Positions 21,941 through 35,307 of a stretch of 64,000 nt of DNA are shown here, in pieces (position 1 is the first letter of the stretch; the number at the start of each line of letters is the position of its first letter). Location: positions 905,913,309-905,977,308 of the forward strand of contig CM066035.1 of the NCBI GenBank assembly GCA_033557465.1. Reading direction: 5' to 3'. A model generated the notes under the pieces. That model made no database searches and was not told where the DNA came from. It worked only from the letters and a program-made list of their open reading frames with translations. The position numbers and the translations under genes are program-made. Source of the stretch: Ichthyophis bannanicus (lineage: Eukaryota > Chordata > Amphibia > Gymnophiona > Ichthyophiidae).

Positions 21941-23143
21941 TCCAGGTTCCAGGGCAGTATAATGTGGAACCACTGGATGTAGAGTAATCTGTTAAATTGA
22001 ATTTGGATTTTTCCATGAAATGATTTGCAAGCTGTTGAGCGGTTATGTTGCAGGTTGATGGATCACTTGGGGTTAGTTTTTCTGTTAAGTTTTGGATAAT
22101 GAAAAACAGTTCTCTCGGCTGGTTAAGGGATTTCAAGAGGAGCTTCGAGTAATAATCTTTTTTGTGTCCAATATGCTTTGACGATAGATTTTTAAGTCAT
22201 TCATGTAGTTCAGCATATCTTCGGATTTGGAAGCTCTCCGGTTTTTTTTCAGCTTTCCTTAAGACTCTTTTTGTATGTTTTAAGGTTGGGGAGTACCAGG
22301 GTTGGGAGGTTCTTAGTTCTTTTTGTTTGGTTGTTTTGATGGTTTACATTTACTGAAGCTGCACTTAGTGTTCTGTTCCAGGTTTTGGTGAGGAAGCCGA
22401 TGTCTTCACTGTTACATGACAGATCTGGAGTTATTTTCTTGATGAATTTATCTTGGTCAAACTTTATGAATCGATTGCATGCTGATGTTACATGGTTATT
22501 AATTGTTTGATGGAGGTCTGACTCAGTACTGAAGCATGAGGAAGTGATCTGACCATGGAACCTGCTGTATGCTTTTAATGAATATATTTCTTTTGATAAC
22601 CAGTTCGTGGGATAGAAGATGAGATCAAGTGTGTTTCCTTTTGCATGTGTTGCTGTGTTGATTGTAGCCAATGTCTTCCATTGCTTGAAGGAAGGTCAAG
22701 CTCAGTGAAGTGTGCAAGGACAAGAGATTAAAGACACCTAGTATGATGTGTTCTTTGCCTGGAGGTGATGCAGAGCATGATGTTTCAATTATGCTATCCA
22801 GTGTATTGATTTCAGAGGAAGGTGGTCTATATATGAGTGAAATTGTAAGTTTTCTTGTGGGGATTGTTGGGATATCTAAACTCTCGGTACTTGATGAGGT
22901 GCATTGTTGAGCACATAAAGAGGTATTGCATAGGATAATTAATCCACCTCCTTTTTTGTATTGTCTTAAGCAGTGGTAAATGTTGTAACCTGGCGACTGT
23001 AGTTGATTGAGGAGTACAGTATCTGTGTCGTAGATCCATGTTTCTGTTAGACATATGATGTCTGCTTTTGCATCATTTATTAGGTCTTGTATGATAGGGA
23101 TTTTCTTCTTTATAGATCTGCAGTAGCTTTTATTAGATACCAT
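21933..23143 (-). pseudogene. L2-B endonuclease and linker
   Basis: The minus-strand frame from 23143 shows an apurinic-type endonuclease N-terminus: 'LINDAKADIICLTETWIYDT', 'NIYHCLRQYKKGGGLIIL', 'LTISLIYRPPSSEINTLDSI', 'HIILGVFNLLSLH' (normally GDFN, here GVFN). The frame then breaks and continues as 'ATHAKGNTLDLIFYPTNWL' and 'FHGQITSSCFS' (replacing the SDH box). 21933-22136 is the linker. The changed GDFN and SDH residues mean no active endonuclease. Confidence 0.75.
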
Positions 23144-23400
23144 ATTAATGGTTCAGATTGTTCATTTAGGTGGAGCTTGGGAGTGTATTGTCTTGGTTGA
23201 GTTTTTATTTTTATGAGCTGATTAGGTATGGAGTAGTGGGGTTGGAGAGGTGTGTGGGATGAATAATCATCCCTTTGTCTGAAATGGTAGGGCATTATTG
23301 GAATGAGAAATGGTTGCTTGGGGTGGGATTGGGCATTAGATTGGTTGACGAGAACCATAATAAAAGTGTGATTAGGAAAACTGTTTTTGTTGACATTTTA

Positions 23401-24750
23401 CCTTGGAACACAGGTAAGAGCTGTTACAAAGTGTCTATGTAATATCAAGGTTACAAGATATACAATGTATAAGTGTATAATTTGGGTTCAAGGTAATCTA
23501 TACACTACTAGAGTGCACAAGGTACAAAGCTCTAATATGCATTGCAGTGAAGGTAATATCAGTAAAATTGCTGTAATGAGTAACACTGTACAGTAGGCAA
23601 AAATAAGGATACTGTGGAGAACTTACATATGTCATTCAATCACTGCGTGTCTCTGTCTCCTCCTTGGGTCCCCACCTAAGAGCCACGCCAAAGGGCCCTC
23701 TGACGAGACCCTAAGGCATGGGTCCTACGGTGCTCCAAATTTAAAAGTCCTTTCTTCGGCCCTGATTGGCCTTGGGCCAGTGCGTGGGGGAGGGGTTTAC
23801 CTTCCCGCTCCCTCGCCCGACGACGGTCAGGGTGCTGCGGTGTTCCGGCGGCGCTCTGTTCTATGTTTTTATCTACAGACTTTGTGGACAACTGAAAACG
23901 GCTTTGTCCTTAAACTGGATACACCCTTATTTTATTCCACACTGCTCTATGTAGCAAAATGCATTATATTAGTGGAGAAAGTGAAAGAAAGCATCACCAT
24001 CAAATGTTTTCTGATGTTGCTCCTGAATCTGCCCCCTTGGAGTCTCCTGCTGTGGCCTGTTGTCCTGGAGCATGCTTTCCTCTGAAAAAGTTCACATCTT
24101 ATATATGATTTAGACTACTTAACTACATGAATTTCTCCATCATCTTTCTTCTCTAAGGTATACAAATTAAGGTTCTAGTCTCACCTCATGTGGCTTTTAG
24201 CGTACAGATCATGGCCACATTTACGATTTTGCTACCCACAGTCAGAACAGATCCCAGAGAGTGGGTACGGCATCTGTCAGAGATTCCAAAACTATCTGAG
24301 AGCCAGAAAAGCAGAAGAAGACCATAGTGCCACAGCAGTTCTCCTTTGAATCAGCCCATACACATGACCCTAAAGTAAATGTCATCAGATTCCTCTTTGA
24401 CCTGGGTATTTTGTGTCTCCAATATCTGATGTATATCTAAAATCAGGGTCTGGTACAGAGTCCGCCATTTTGGGTGCCTTTCTCTAGATGGCCTCCAGCC
24501 TCGGCATGATATTTTAGGTGAAGTCTCCTTTTTTTCTATTGTTAATGCCACTCTCTCCTATTTCCAGGGATTTTTTTGAGGGGGGGTTCTCGGTGGTAAT
24601 CAGTATTGGCACCTCTTTCATTGCCTGCTAAAAGTGACCCATGGTCCTCATGTATTAATGAAAGAGCCCTGCATATGAGCACCGGCACCTTTTTTTTGCC
24701 AGGAAAAATCCACTGCCTATTTCTTATGGCATAATTATTCCCGCTTACAT
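23401..24750. other. Intergenic or intronic interval, mostly unassigned
   Basis: 23640-23880 is GC-rich with CpGs and could be the 5' end of L2-B on the minus strand. 24100-24560 has a weak minus-strand reading ('KAPKMADSVPDPDFRYTSD') that recalls the N-terminus of a LINE ORF1, but stops are frequent. I found no taxilin-like exon here. Confidence 0.35.
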
Positions 24751-24751
24751 A

Positions 24752-26098
<1,347 letters not shown>

Positions 26099-26409
26099 GT
26101 CCTAGTTTATATACTATTTCCTTTTTTAATTGGTCTTGTTTTATTTGATTCTTTTATGTGTCAGGTATGTGCATATATAGTCCAGAGGCATTTCACTGGC
26201 CACTTTTTTTTAAAGGAGATACTGGACATTAAAGGGTTGAACTGCAAAGCTGCTAATGTTGAGCACAACTGTAGTACAGCACACTTGTTATTAGTCACTA
26301 CATTTACACCTACTTCGGATGAATCGGTACAGATTACATTCTGCACATGTAAAGCCAAACGAGCAGTTAACTACAATCAGACTTTCCACTTGTGCTGTTC
26401 ATTCTGTAC
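26099..26409. other. Taxilin intron sequence downstream of the 75-bp exon
   Basis: AT-rich, without recognisable repeats or ORFs. It contains the splice donor of the exon at 26410 (GTACAG on the minus strand). The next taxilin exon was not found anywhere in the left 26 kb. Confidence 0.5.
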
Positions 26410-26484
26410 CTGCTGCTTCAGTTGGGCTTCTTGCTGTTTCATCTGCTCACATTTATGTCGCGACTCTGAAGCTTCGTTCAGCAG
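26410..26484 (-). CDS. TXLNG: Gamma-taxilin-like internal exon (25 codons)
   Basis: On the minus strand an AG acceptor (AATTAG) precedes 75 bases reading 'LLNEASESRHKCEQMKQQ' and then 'EAQLKQQ', followed by a CAG/GTACAG donor. The phase is 0 at both ends. The residues continue directly from the exon at 53339-53458 and match the taxilin coiled-coil domain. The 'ESRHK-EQMKQQE-QLKQQ' pattern is that of gamma-taxilin rather than alpha (which reads ESQRMCELMKQQE). Taxilins bind free syntaxins and the nascent-chain complex and are implicated in vesicle traffic. No stop or frameshift is seen. It was found by splice-site and motif reading, since it is too short for ORF scanning. Confidence 0.85.
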
Positions 26485-26926
26485 CTAATTAGCAAAGAAG
26501 GTGTGGAAAAATAATAATGAAACAAAGGTTAAAAAGCTTTATGCCAAATTCTTTCTGTATGCAGGGAGTCTTTATGAAAAGGAACAATCACAGTGGTGTA
26601 GGTTTGCCATAAAAGCTCTAATGGTTGCACAGGAAATGCATCATGCACCCTTGCATACTGGTTTGAGTCACTGAGGAGCTTATGCATGCAAAGCCTCAAA
26701 GAAGAAAACAGCAAGGTGACTAACAATGGGTCCAACATGAGAATTACAAAAGCTCGACTGATTCTGAAACATGCACAATTGGAAGGTTTATTTTCAGAAA
26801 TCACAGTGGCCCCTTCACTGCCTGCACTGCACGCATCCTTAGGGGTGGGGAACAAACTAATTTCAAGGTCCGTCCTTGAGGTTCCTCAATTCAATATCAC
26901 CGAGATCAAATAACAAAAGGGAAAAA
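26485..26926. other. Unique taxilin intron sequence
   Basis: About 440 bp of non-repetitive, AT-rich sequence between the exon and DIRS-C. Short open frames on both strands have no family resemblance. Confidence 0.5.
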
Positions 26927-28178
26927 GTGTAGATACTCACCTGTAACAGGTGTTCTCTGGGGACAGCATGAATCAGTCCTCACATAGGACTGATTCTCCC
27001 CAGCTTTCAAAAAAAGCCTTTTGGAGATGCACTACGTATGCGTGGTCCCCTTCTCACCCAAGGGTGCCATCTTGCTTCAATCAAATTGGCTTCAGTCTTG
27101 CTTCAGTCAAATGACATACCTAAAGATGGCAAAAATGACACAAAAAGCAACTCCAAGGGAAGAAGTGAGGATTGTGAGGACAGATTCCTGCTGTCCCCAG
27201 AAAACACCTGTTACAGGTGAGTAACTACGCTTTCTCTAGAACAAGCAGGAAGTTGGTCCTCACATATGGGACTCCCTAGCTACAGGCTATCAAACACCTG
27301 TAAAATGCCACGGGTGACCAGAAAAAGGTGAGCCATAAGCAACAGCAACGGAGTCCTAAGCCAACAGACTCTCAAGCGACCCAAATGTCCAGTGAGGGAC
27401 CAGCACTCCGGCAGCCTGAACAAAGAAGGGTCGGAAGGCAGGAGTTGTCTACACCCTGAACAGATGACGGAGTACAGCCCGGCCACAGGTGCTGTCCTGT
27501 CAGGACTCCCTCTCCAGGCAGTAATGAGCTGCGAAGGTATGGACCGAGAACCAGGTGGCGGAACAGCAAATTTCTCTCACAGGAGCAGAATGGTGAAATT
27601 AGACTTACCTGTTAATTGTTGCTCCTGGAGTCTAGTCTAGTCTAGTCCCGGACCTCTGGGTTCCCTATCTCATCCAGCAGCTTGGAGACTAAGAAAACTC
27701 CCCCTTTTTGTGACGTCACTGCTATATCCTCCTGGGAACCGCCTCCTGCCACCAGTAACCTATTGACAAAGCAGACTCACCGGAGGAACAAGTAAGAAAT
27801 AAACATAAGAACTGTCTCACTATGAACTAACGCTGAACCCTTCTGAATTCATAAAGGAATAGAACCATGACTTCAAACTTGAACAGGCCAATCCCTCAAG
27901 CGAAAAGAGAGAAAGAGTCCTGTTAAGGAAAACCTTTTTGTGGAGACCATCCCTCTCCCTGCGGATATTGGCCCCCGAAAGGCAAACAGCTCTTACCTGT
28001 GACGTAGCCGGAAACTTCAGGCCCGCATGTGCCTAAGAATATTGGGGGGGGGGGGGGGGAATACGGGACTAGACTGGCTACACTCCAGGAACAACAATTA
28101 GCAGGTAAGTCTAATTTCACCTTCCTGATCGTGTAACCAGTCTAGTCCCGGACCTCTGGGTCTGTACCAGAGCAGTGA

Positions 28179-28276
28179 AAGTATCAAGAACGGGAGGGAC
28201 CTGGAAGACCAGCCTGAAGTACTGCCGATCCAAAATAGGTCTCTTCTGCCATTTGCACATCCAGACGATAGTGCTT
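28179..28276. repeat. 98-bp direct repeat, left copy, flanking a CR1
   Basis: It runs from 'aagtatcaagaacggg' to 'gacgatagtgctt' and matches 30598-30695 with one difference (T here, C there). It is part of the DIRS-D recombinase end, duplicated around the CR1 insertion. In this copy the minus-strand codon of the recombinase nucleophile is TAT (Tyr). Confidence 0.93.
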
Positions 28277-30597
28277 ACATAAGAACATAAGATATGCCAT
28301 ACTGGGTCAGACCAAGGTCCATCAAGCCCAGTATTCTGTTTCCAACAGTGGCCAATCTAGGTCATATGTAACTAGCAGCTTCCCCAAGGGACACAGGTTC
28401 CACAATGCTTGTATTGGTTCAAGCATTGATATCCTGGGTCCCTTCTTAATAATGGTTTATGGACCTTTCCTCCAGGAACTTGTCCAAACCTTTTTTAAAC
28501 CCAGCTACACTAACAGCCTTTACTACATCCTCCGGTAACAAATTCCAGAGTTTGATTACACGTTGAGTGAAAAAATATTTTCTTTTATTAGTCTTAAATA
28601 GTTTACCCTGTAGCTTCACAGCATGTCCCCTAGTCTTTCTATATTCTGATAAGGTAAACAATCGATCTATGTTTACCCGTTCCACTCCGTTCATTAATTT
28701 ATAGACTTCTATCATATCTCCCCTCAGCCGTCTCTTTTCTAGGTTAAAGAGCCCTAACCTTTTTAGCCTTTCTTCATAGGAGTATCCTTCCATCCCCTTT
28801 ACCATTTTGGTGGCTCTTCTCTGAACCTTTTCTAAAATCGCTATATCCTTTTTAAGATACGGCAACCAGAATTGCACACAATATTCAAGGTGCGGTCTCA
28901 CCATGGAACAATATAGAGGCATTATAATATCTTTTGTTTTATTTTCCATTCCTTTCCTTATCATACCTAGCATTCTATTTGCTCTCTTGGCCGCTGCTGC
29001 ACACTGGGCCGAGGGTTTTAACATGGTATCCACAATGACGCCTAAATCTTTTTCCTGGGTGGTGGTTCCTAATGTGGAACCTTGCATCGTGTAACCATAG
29101 TTTGGGTTGTTCTTCCCTAAGTGCATAACCTTGCACTTGTCCACATTAAAATTTCATCTGCCATTTTGATGCCCAGGTCTTCCAATTTATCAAGATCCTC
29201 TTGCAATTTTCCACAATCCTCTTGGGTTTTAACAACTTTAAATAGTTTTGTGTCATCTGCAAATTTGATAACCTCACTCGTTATTCCACTTTCCAGGTCA
29301 TTTATGAATATGTCAAAAAGCAGCGGACCCAGCACAGATCCCTGGGGTACACCACTATTCACCTTTCTCCATTGGGAAAACTGGCCATTTAGCCCTACCC
29401 TCTGCTTTCTATCTTTAAACCAGTTCCTGATCCACAATAGTACACTGCCTCCTATCCCATGACTCTTTAGTTTTGCCAAAAGTCTCTGATGAGGGACCTT
29501 GTCAAAGGCTTTCTGAAAGTCCAGATACACAATATCAACCGACTCACCTTTGTCCACCTGATTATTCACTCATTCAAAAAAACATAACAGATTAGTAAGA
29601 CAAGATCTTCCTTGTCTAAAGCCATGTTGGCTGTCTCCCATTAGGTCATGACTATCTACATGCTGAGTAATTTTATTCTTTATGATGGTTTCTACCATTT
29701 TTCCCGGTACTGATGTCAGGCTCACCGGTCTGTAGTTTCCTGGATCACCCCTGGAACCCTTTTTAAAAATTGATGTTACATTGGCGATTCTCCAATCTTC
29801 AGGTATTAGAGATGATTTTAATGATAGTTCACAGATTACTAATAGCAGGTCTGCAATCTCATATTTCAGTTCTTTCAACACCCTTGGATGTATACCATCC
29901 GGCCCAGGTGATTTGCTACTCTTCAGTTTATCTAATAGTTGTAATACATCTTCCCGATGTATCAATATTTCCTTCAATTCTTCCGCACCTTTAAATACCA
30001 CTTCAGTCATGGGTAACATCCCTACATCTTCCTCAGTAAAGACTGAAGCAAAGAATTCATTCAGTCTCTCCGCTATCGCCTTGTCGCCTCTTAGTGCTCC
30101 TTTAACCCCTTTATCATCTAATGGACCAACTGACTCTCTCACAGGTTTTTTGCTACGAATGTACTTGAAAAGGTCTTTACTTCGCGTTTTTGCTTCCGCA
30201 GCAAGCTTCTTCTTAAATTCTCCCTTTGCCTGCCTTATCAATGCCTTGCATTTGACTTGCCAGTGCTTGTGCTGTTTCCAGGTTTCGTCGTTTGGTTCTT
30301 TTTTCCATTTCCTGAAAGATGCTTTTTTGGCAACAACAGCCTCTCTGACCTCACCTTTAAACCATGCTGGCAGTTTTTTGGACTTCCTTCCACTTTTCTT
30401 AAAGCGTGGAATACAGCTGGTCTGGGCTTCCAAGATAGTATTTTTCAACAACAGCCAAGCCTGATGTTCGTCTTTAATCTTTGCAACTGCTCCTTTTAGT
30501 TTTTTCTTAACTGTTTTCCTCATTTTATCATAGTCTCCCTTTCGAAAGTTAAAAGGTAGTACTGTGGATTTCCTTACTATCCCTCCTCCACTATATC
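28277..30597 (-). mobile_element. CR1 LINE, 5'-truncated, 2.3 kb, with 98-bp flanking duplication
   Basis: The 3' end on the minus strand carries 'ggtctgacccagtatggca' and the 'ttatgttcttatg' terminus (28277-28300). It lacks the endonuclease. The RT is nearly intact. The flanking 98-bp direct repeats are far longer than usual CR1 target duplications. Confidence 0.93.
28446..30523 (-). pseudogene. CR1 reverse transcriptase, one stop and one frameshift
   Basis: 30523-29573 encodes 'LPAWFKGEVREAVVAKKASF', 'SKSPGPDGIHPRVLKELKYE', 'NYRPVSLTSVPGKMVE' and 'QHGFRQGRSCLTNLLCFFE'. A TGA at 29570-29572 replaces the usual Trp before 'MNNQVDKGESVDIVYLDFQ'. Box B is 'SGVPQGSVLGPLLFDIFI' and box C 'VIKFADDTKLFKVV' keeps both Asp residues. 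One extra T near 29140 shifts the frame, and the C-terminus (28446-29144) then reads 'MHLGKNNPNYGY' to '[20 protein letters not shown]'. With only two lesions this is a young copy. Confidence 0.92.
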
Positions 30598-30695
30598 AAG
30601 TATCAAGAACGGGAGGGACCTGGAAGACCAGCCTGAAGTACTGCCGATCCAAAATAGGTCTCTTCTGCCATTTGCACATCCAGACGACAGTGCTT
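30598..30695. repeat. 98-bp direct repeat, right copy, flanking a CR1
   Basis: Copy of 28179-28276. This one stays joined to the DIRS-D recombinase frame. The single difference turns the catalytic codon into TGT (Cys), giving 'SFVKHCRLDV' instead of 'KHYRLDV'. Confidence 0.93.
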
Positions 30696-32020
30696 CACAA
30701 AAGAGTTCAATGACGACCAGGTCGCCGCCTTGCAAATCTCCATTGGCAACGCTAGCCAACCTCCGCCCAGGATGCCGCTTGCGCCCTAGTGGAATGAGCT
30801 CTGAGCCCTTCCGGTACCAGCTTACCTTTTAAAACATAAGCCGACGCAATAGCTTCCCTAATCCATCTCGAAATGGAAGCCTTTGACGCCACTTCTCCCT
30901 TTCTTGGGCCCCCAAAAAGAACAAAAAGTCTATCAGTCTTGTGAAAGCTGGCCATCCGACGATACTTCTTTAGGGCCCTCCTAACATCTAATAGATGTAA
31001 CTTTTTTGAGCCTGAACTCCCTGCGCCTACTGCAAACACTGGTAAGGCAATCTCCTGATTCATATGAAAGGCCGAAACCACCTTGGGAAGGAAAGCCGGC
31101 ACCGGCCTCAGGACCACCTTAGCCGCCAAAAAGGAAAGATAAGGTTCGCGACAGGACAGAGCTGGCAGCTCCGAAATTCTCCTGGCCGAAGAGATGGCAA
31201 CGAGGAACACCGCTTTCAGAGTGAGATCCTTAAGCGATGCCCTCGCTAGGGGCTCAAAAGGCTCGCGTTCCAGCGCGTCTAGAACAAACGGCAGATTCCA
31301 CGTAGGAAAGATCTAGCGACACGGGGGTCTAACGAGCGACACCGCTCTTAAAAAACGTTTAACGTCCCTCTGACTACCAAGCGTTTGACCCCCTAACCTG
31401 CCTCTGTAACACGCCAAAGCTGCGACGTGTACCCGCAACGACGCTGCCGCTAGCCCTTTGTCAAAACCGTCCTGCAGGAAATCTAAGATCTGAGGGAGAG
31501 AGGCCTTCAAGGCTTCGCATCCCTGGTCTACGCACCAAGCTTCGAAAATCCTCCAGATACGAACGTAAGCCAGCGAAGTTGAACTCTTCCTGGCCTTCAA
31601 CAAAGTAGCAATGACTGCCGCCGAAAACCCCTTGGCTCTTAGCCGCGCCCTTTCAAGAGCCAAGCCGTATGCGAGAATCGATCCACGTGTGGCATGAAGA
31701 GAGGTCCCTGAGTCAACAGATCGGCTCGAGGAGGAAGCTGCCAGGGTCTCGCTACCAACAACCTCACCAGGTCCCCGTACCAGGGACAGCAAGGCCAATC
31801 TGGAGCTATCAGAATTACCTGTCCGCTGTACCGTTCGACGCGTTGCACCACTCTGCCTATCAGGGCCCACGGAGGAAAGACATGCAGTAGCTGATCCACC
31901 GGCCAATCCTGAATCAAAGCGTCCAAGCCTTCCGACATCCTTTCTCTTCGCCTGCTGAAGAAACGGCTGGCTTTTACCGAGGCGAAGGTCGCCATGAGAT
32001 CCATGACCGGTGCGCCCCAT
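30599..32020 (-). pseudogene. DIRS-D tyrosine recombinase
   Basis: The N-terminal SAM-like arm is at 31313-31640 ('ATLLKARKSSTSLAYVRIWR', 'FDKGLAAASLRVHVAALACY'). The frame then shifts to 30752-31210 with the first catalytic Arg ('AISSARRISELPAL'), 'LHLLDVRRALKKYRRM', 'KASISRWIREAIASAYV' and the HSTR box ('GLRAHSTRAQAASWAEV'). After another shift comes 'MEICKAATWSSLNSFVKH', then Cys where the nucleophile Tyr is expected. Without Tyr the enzyme cannot form the covalent DNA link. Confidence 0.85.
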
Positions 32021-33586
32021 CTGCGCACCAACATGTCAAACACCTCGGGATGTAGGACCCATTCTCCTGGATCCACACGTACTCAACTGAGAAAGTCGGC
32101 CTCCACATTGTCCACCCCTGCGACATGTGCTGCCGACAGATCTAGAAGGTTCACTTCAGCCCAGAAGAACAGGGCTTCGGCTTCGCTCTCCAGCGGCATG
32201 CTGCTGGTCCCCCCCCTTGTCTGTTGACATAGGCTACCGCTGTAGCGTTGTCGGAAAACACTCGTACCGTCTTGCCGCCGAGGAATGTCTGAAACTCCTG
32301 CAGTGCCAGAGTCACTGTCCTTAATTCCAACCTGTTGATTGACCACGCTTGCTCTTGAGGGCTTCATTGTCTTGCGTGAACCTGCCCTGATAATGTGCTC
32401 CCCATCCCCAGAAACTGGCGTCTGTCATCAAGGATACCCAGGCCAGAGATTCCAGCTCCCTCCCGCGCTCCAACGACGTGGGAATCAACCACCATTGTAG
32501 AGACAGACGAACCTCCTCCGGACAGGGCAGCCTTCTGGACAGCGAATCCCGCTGATGTGACCAGCGCCGAAGCAGCGCTCTGCAGGGGCCTCGTGTGCTC
32601 TGGCCCACGGTACCGTTTCTATTGACGCCGCCATGGTACCCAACAACTGGAGGTAGTGCCAAGCCGAGGGCGCCCTGTACTGCAGGAACCTCCTGACCAA
32701 CTTCCGCAGCTCCTGTGCCCTCTCTGCCGTTAGAAACCCCTTCCCCACTCGCGTGTCGAACCGAGCCCCCAGGTAAGCCAGAGTCTGAGAAGGGACCAGC
32801 TGACTCTTGGACACATTGACTATCCAGCCGAGACTTTCCAGGAACGATACCACCCGGGTCGTAGCTGATTCGCTTTCGGTCTTCGACTTCACCCGGATCA
32901 ACCAATCGTCCAGATAAGGATGCACCAGAATCCCTTCCTTTCTCAGTGCTGCCGCCACCACCACCATGACCTTGGTGAACATCCGCGGCGCCGTCGCCAG
33001 CCCGAAGGGCAATGCTCGGAACTGAAAATGACCGCACGGGACTGCGAACCTGAGAAATTTGTGATGCTCCTGCCGTATCAGGATATGGAGGTACGCCTCC
33101 GACAAATCCAGAGAAGTGAGAAATTCTCCTCTTTGCACCGCCACTATGACGCGCCTCCAACGTTTCCATGTGGAAGTGGGACACTCGAAGACAATGATTC
33201 ACGCCTTTGAGATCTAGAATCGGGTGGACGCCTCCATCCTTCTTTGGAACGAGCAAATAAATGGAGTATCGACCGGAGCTGCATTGGTCTGAAGGAACCG
33301 GAACTATCGCCTGGAGGTCCAGCAACTTTTGTACTGTCCCCCGAATGGCTGCGCACTTGGCGGCTGACTTGCCGGGGGACTGTACGAAGGCCTCTCGCAC
33401 TGGCCTCAACAGCTCCAGCACATAGTCCCAGATAACTTCTAGAACCCACTGATCTGACGTGACACGGACCCAGGCAGAATAAAAATTCTGCAACCGTCCC
33501 CCGACGGGCAGCGAGGGGCCCTGGGTCCCCTTCATCTCATTGCGGTTTTTTTTTGGAACTGAGGGTAGAGGAGGAAGACGGGCCAT
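31639..33586 (-). pseudogene. DIRS-D reverse transcriptase, RNase H and connection domain
   Basis: RT boxes span several frames: 'YSIYLLVPKKDGGVHPILDL' (33300-33200), 'EFLTSLDLSEAYLHILIRQ' (box A), 'FQFRALPFGLATAPRMFTK' (box B), 'ILVHPYLDDWLIRVKSK' (catalytic YLDD), 'LAYLGARFDTRVGKGFL'. RNase H follows as 'VSLMTDASFWGWGAHYQG', and its end as 'EVNLLDLSAAHVAGVDNVEA'. 31639-32076 is the post-RNase H domain ('GAPVMDLMATFASVKASRFF'). The RT core 32485-33144 is open for 219 codons. Confidence 0.87.
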
Positions 33587-35034
33587 ACCCCCCCTTCCTG
33601 CTCCCCGAAACCCCCGGAAGCCCTGGATCCTGTTTGAGAACCGTCCAAGCTGGCCCGAATTGAATCTCTGGGACCTGATCCGACGAAAATCCCGCTGCTG
33701 CCCCCTGGCCCACCGGGATCGCTCGGCCTGTCCTAAGCTTGTCCTCTGGCAATTTGCAACCTTTAGACTCCCCTAGTTCCTTTACCAGCTTCTCCAAATC
33801 TTCCCCAAACAACAAACGCCCTTTGAAGGGAAGTTTACTTAATCTCGCCTTAGAGAAGGTATCCGCTGCCCAACTGCGCAGCCACAAGTAACGTCGTGCC
33901 GCTATCGCTGAGGCCATGCTCTTTGACAACCCATACATAAGATCGTAATGGATATCCGCTAAATAGGCCACGCCTGAATCTAATCTGGCCGCTTCTGCGG
34001 ACACTTCACTATCCTGTCCACCTTGTATATGCTGCGACTAGCGAAGGCAGGCCCTAGCCACCCATGCCCCGCAGATAGCCGCCTGGAGTGACAGAGCATT
34101 TATGTCAAAGACCTGTCTTAACAACACATCCAACTTCCTATCCTGAGTATCCTTGAGGGCCGCACTACCCTCCACGGGTATGGTAGTCTTTTTAATCACC
34201 GCCGAGACGGCAGCATCCACCTTGGGTGACCTAAAGACCTCCCTATCCTGATCCAACAATGGATACAGGCAGCCCATTATCCTGGATCCTTTCACAGAAG
34301 CTTCAGGAACGTTCCACTCCTCCTGAATCATTTCCTGAAACACTCTGTGCACCGGGAAAGCTCTTTGATTCTTTCTGAACACCTGCAACAGCGGATCCTC
34401 CAATGACTCATCCTCCGTTGCTCCCAGAACCGGCATGTTCAACACTTTTAGCGACTCTACGATGAGTGCCGGAAGTTCCGCCCTTCTGAAGACTCGCACA
34501 ACTCTCGCCTGATCCTCTCTTTCCGAGAGCTCACCTTCTTCTAGCTCCTCCTCTAGATCCATACTGTGATCCTCATCATCCGACAGTGGACCTTCCGAGA
34601 CCACGGAATGCTCACCTGCATCCGCCTCGGTGCGCGGTCACTTGACCCCTCGCGGGTGTGCACCAGAGGACAGAGGCGACGCGGGCTTCTTCAGACCGCC
34701 AGCGTCCGAGGTGCCCTTTTGCTGCTGAACACTGCCCAATAGAGACTGCTGCAACAGCAAGAAAAACTCCTGTGAAAAAATGGAAGACAACTCTTTGGGC
34801 AACCCCCCTTGAGGGGGAGGAAGGTCCGAGGCCGAGGACGGCCCCGCTACCAGCTCTACTCGGGCCACCTCTGTTGCCTGCGAGAGCGGACCTTCCACCT
34901 GAAACCCCGGTACTTGCTCCTTATTCTCCCTGGCAAGCTCTGTGGCCGAGGCTTCCCTCAAACAGGCTTCACACACCCCTGAAGCTGTGCCCTTCTTGGC
35001 CCCACATACTATACAATGAGGCTTAGAAGGCATG
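33537..35034 (-). pseudogene. DIRS-D gag-like protein
   Basis: It starts at the ATG near 35034 with a Cys cluster ('PHCIVCGAKKGTASGVCEAC'), followed by an acidic, Ser/Pro-rich linker and then 34038-34604 ('DALVQVF'-like 'LEDPLLQVFRKNQRAFPVHR', 'AAVSAVIKKTTIPVEGSAAL') and 33537-34004 ('LADIHYDLMYGLSKSMASAI', 'LPFKGRLLFGEDLEKLVKEL'). The last two segments match DIRS-G gag ('VLAITKKTTITVEGRAALKY'). Three frames are used, so it is broken. Confidence 0.75.
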
Positions 35035-35170
35035 GCAGCCGCGCTCTGAACCTGCAGCCATAAGCTGCTTCTCCCTCGTGCTGAGCAGTGGCCCTGCAAA
35101 ATCCTGCGTGCCCAGAGCAGAGAAACCAAAAAAACCCCTGCTTCTGTCAGCTTCTCCCGACTTCTGAGAG

Positions 35171-35302
35171 CATTTTGGTTTCCTAGACCATGGGATGCTG
35201 TTCCAAGGGTTGCAGAGCAGAGATGGCATCCATCTGTCCAAGAAAGGTCAACGCATCTTCGGTAGTAGACTGGCTAATCTACTGAAGAGGGCTTTAAACT
35301 AG
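35171..35302 (+). pseudogene. CR1 ORF1 C-terminus, SGNH-esterase-like tail
   Basis: The 44-codon frame 'HFGFLDHGMLFQGLQSRDGI' continuing 'HLSKKGQRIFGSRLANLLKR' ends at TAG 35300-35302. The DGIH pair is the C-terminal Asp-x-x-His block of the lipase/esterase domain found in many CR1 ORF1 proteins. The rest of ORF1 is missing through 5' truncation. It lies just upstream of the ORF2 frame. Confidence 0.7.
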
Positions 35303-35307
35303 ATTCG

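Larger units (their letters stand above)
18891..23400 (-). mobile_element. L2-B, L2-like LINE, interrupted
   Basis: The 3' tail at 18891-18970 has the TTTA-rich end and an 'ataccgc...agtggtttac' stem. The minus-strand order from right to left is endonuclease (22249-23143), linker (21933-22136), RT (19365-20690) and C-terminal box (about 19200-19330). A 1.2-kb block (20746-21940) with a tandem repeat and a CR1 fragment interrupts the linker. A GC-rich stretch (23640-23880) may be its 5' UTR, which would extend the element, but that is unproven. Confidence 0.85.

Noticed and set aside
23640..23880. GC-rich stretch as a CpG-island promoter of a host gene
   Set aside because: No exon is seen nearby, and the position fits the 5' end of the L2-B LINE.
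29781..30464. 227-codon plus-strand open frame
   Set aside because: It is the antisense shadow of the CR1 reverse transcriptase.
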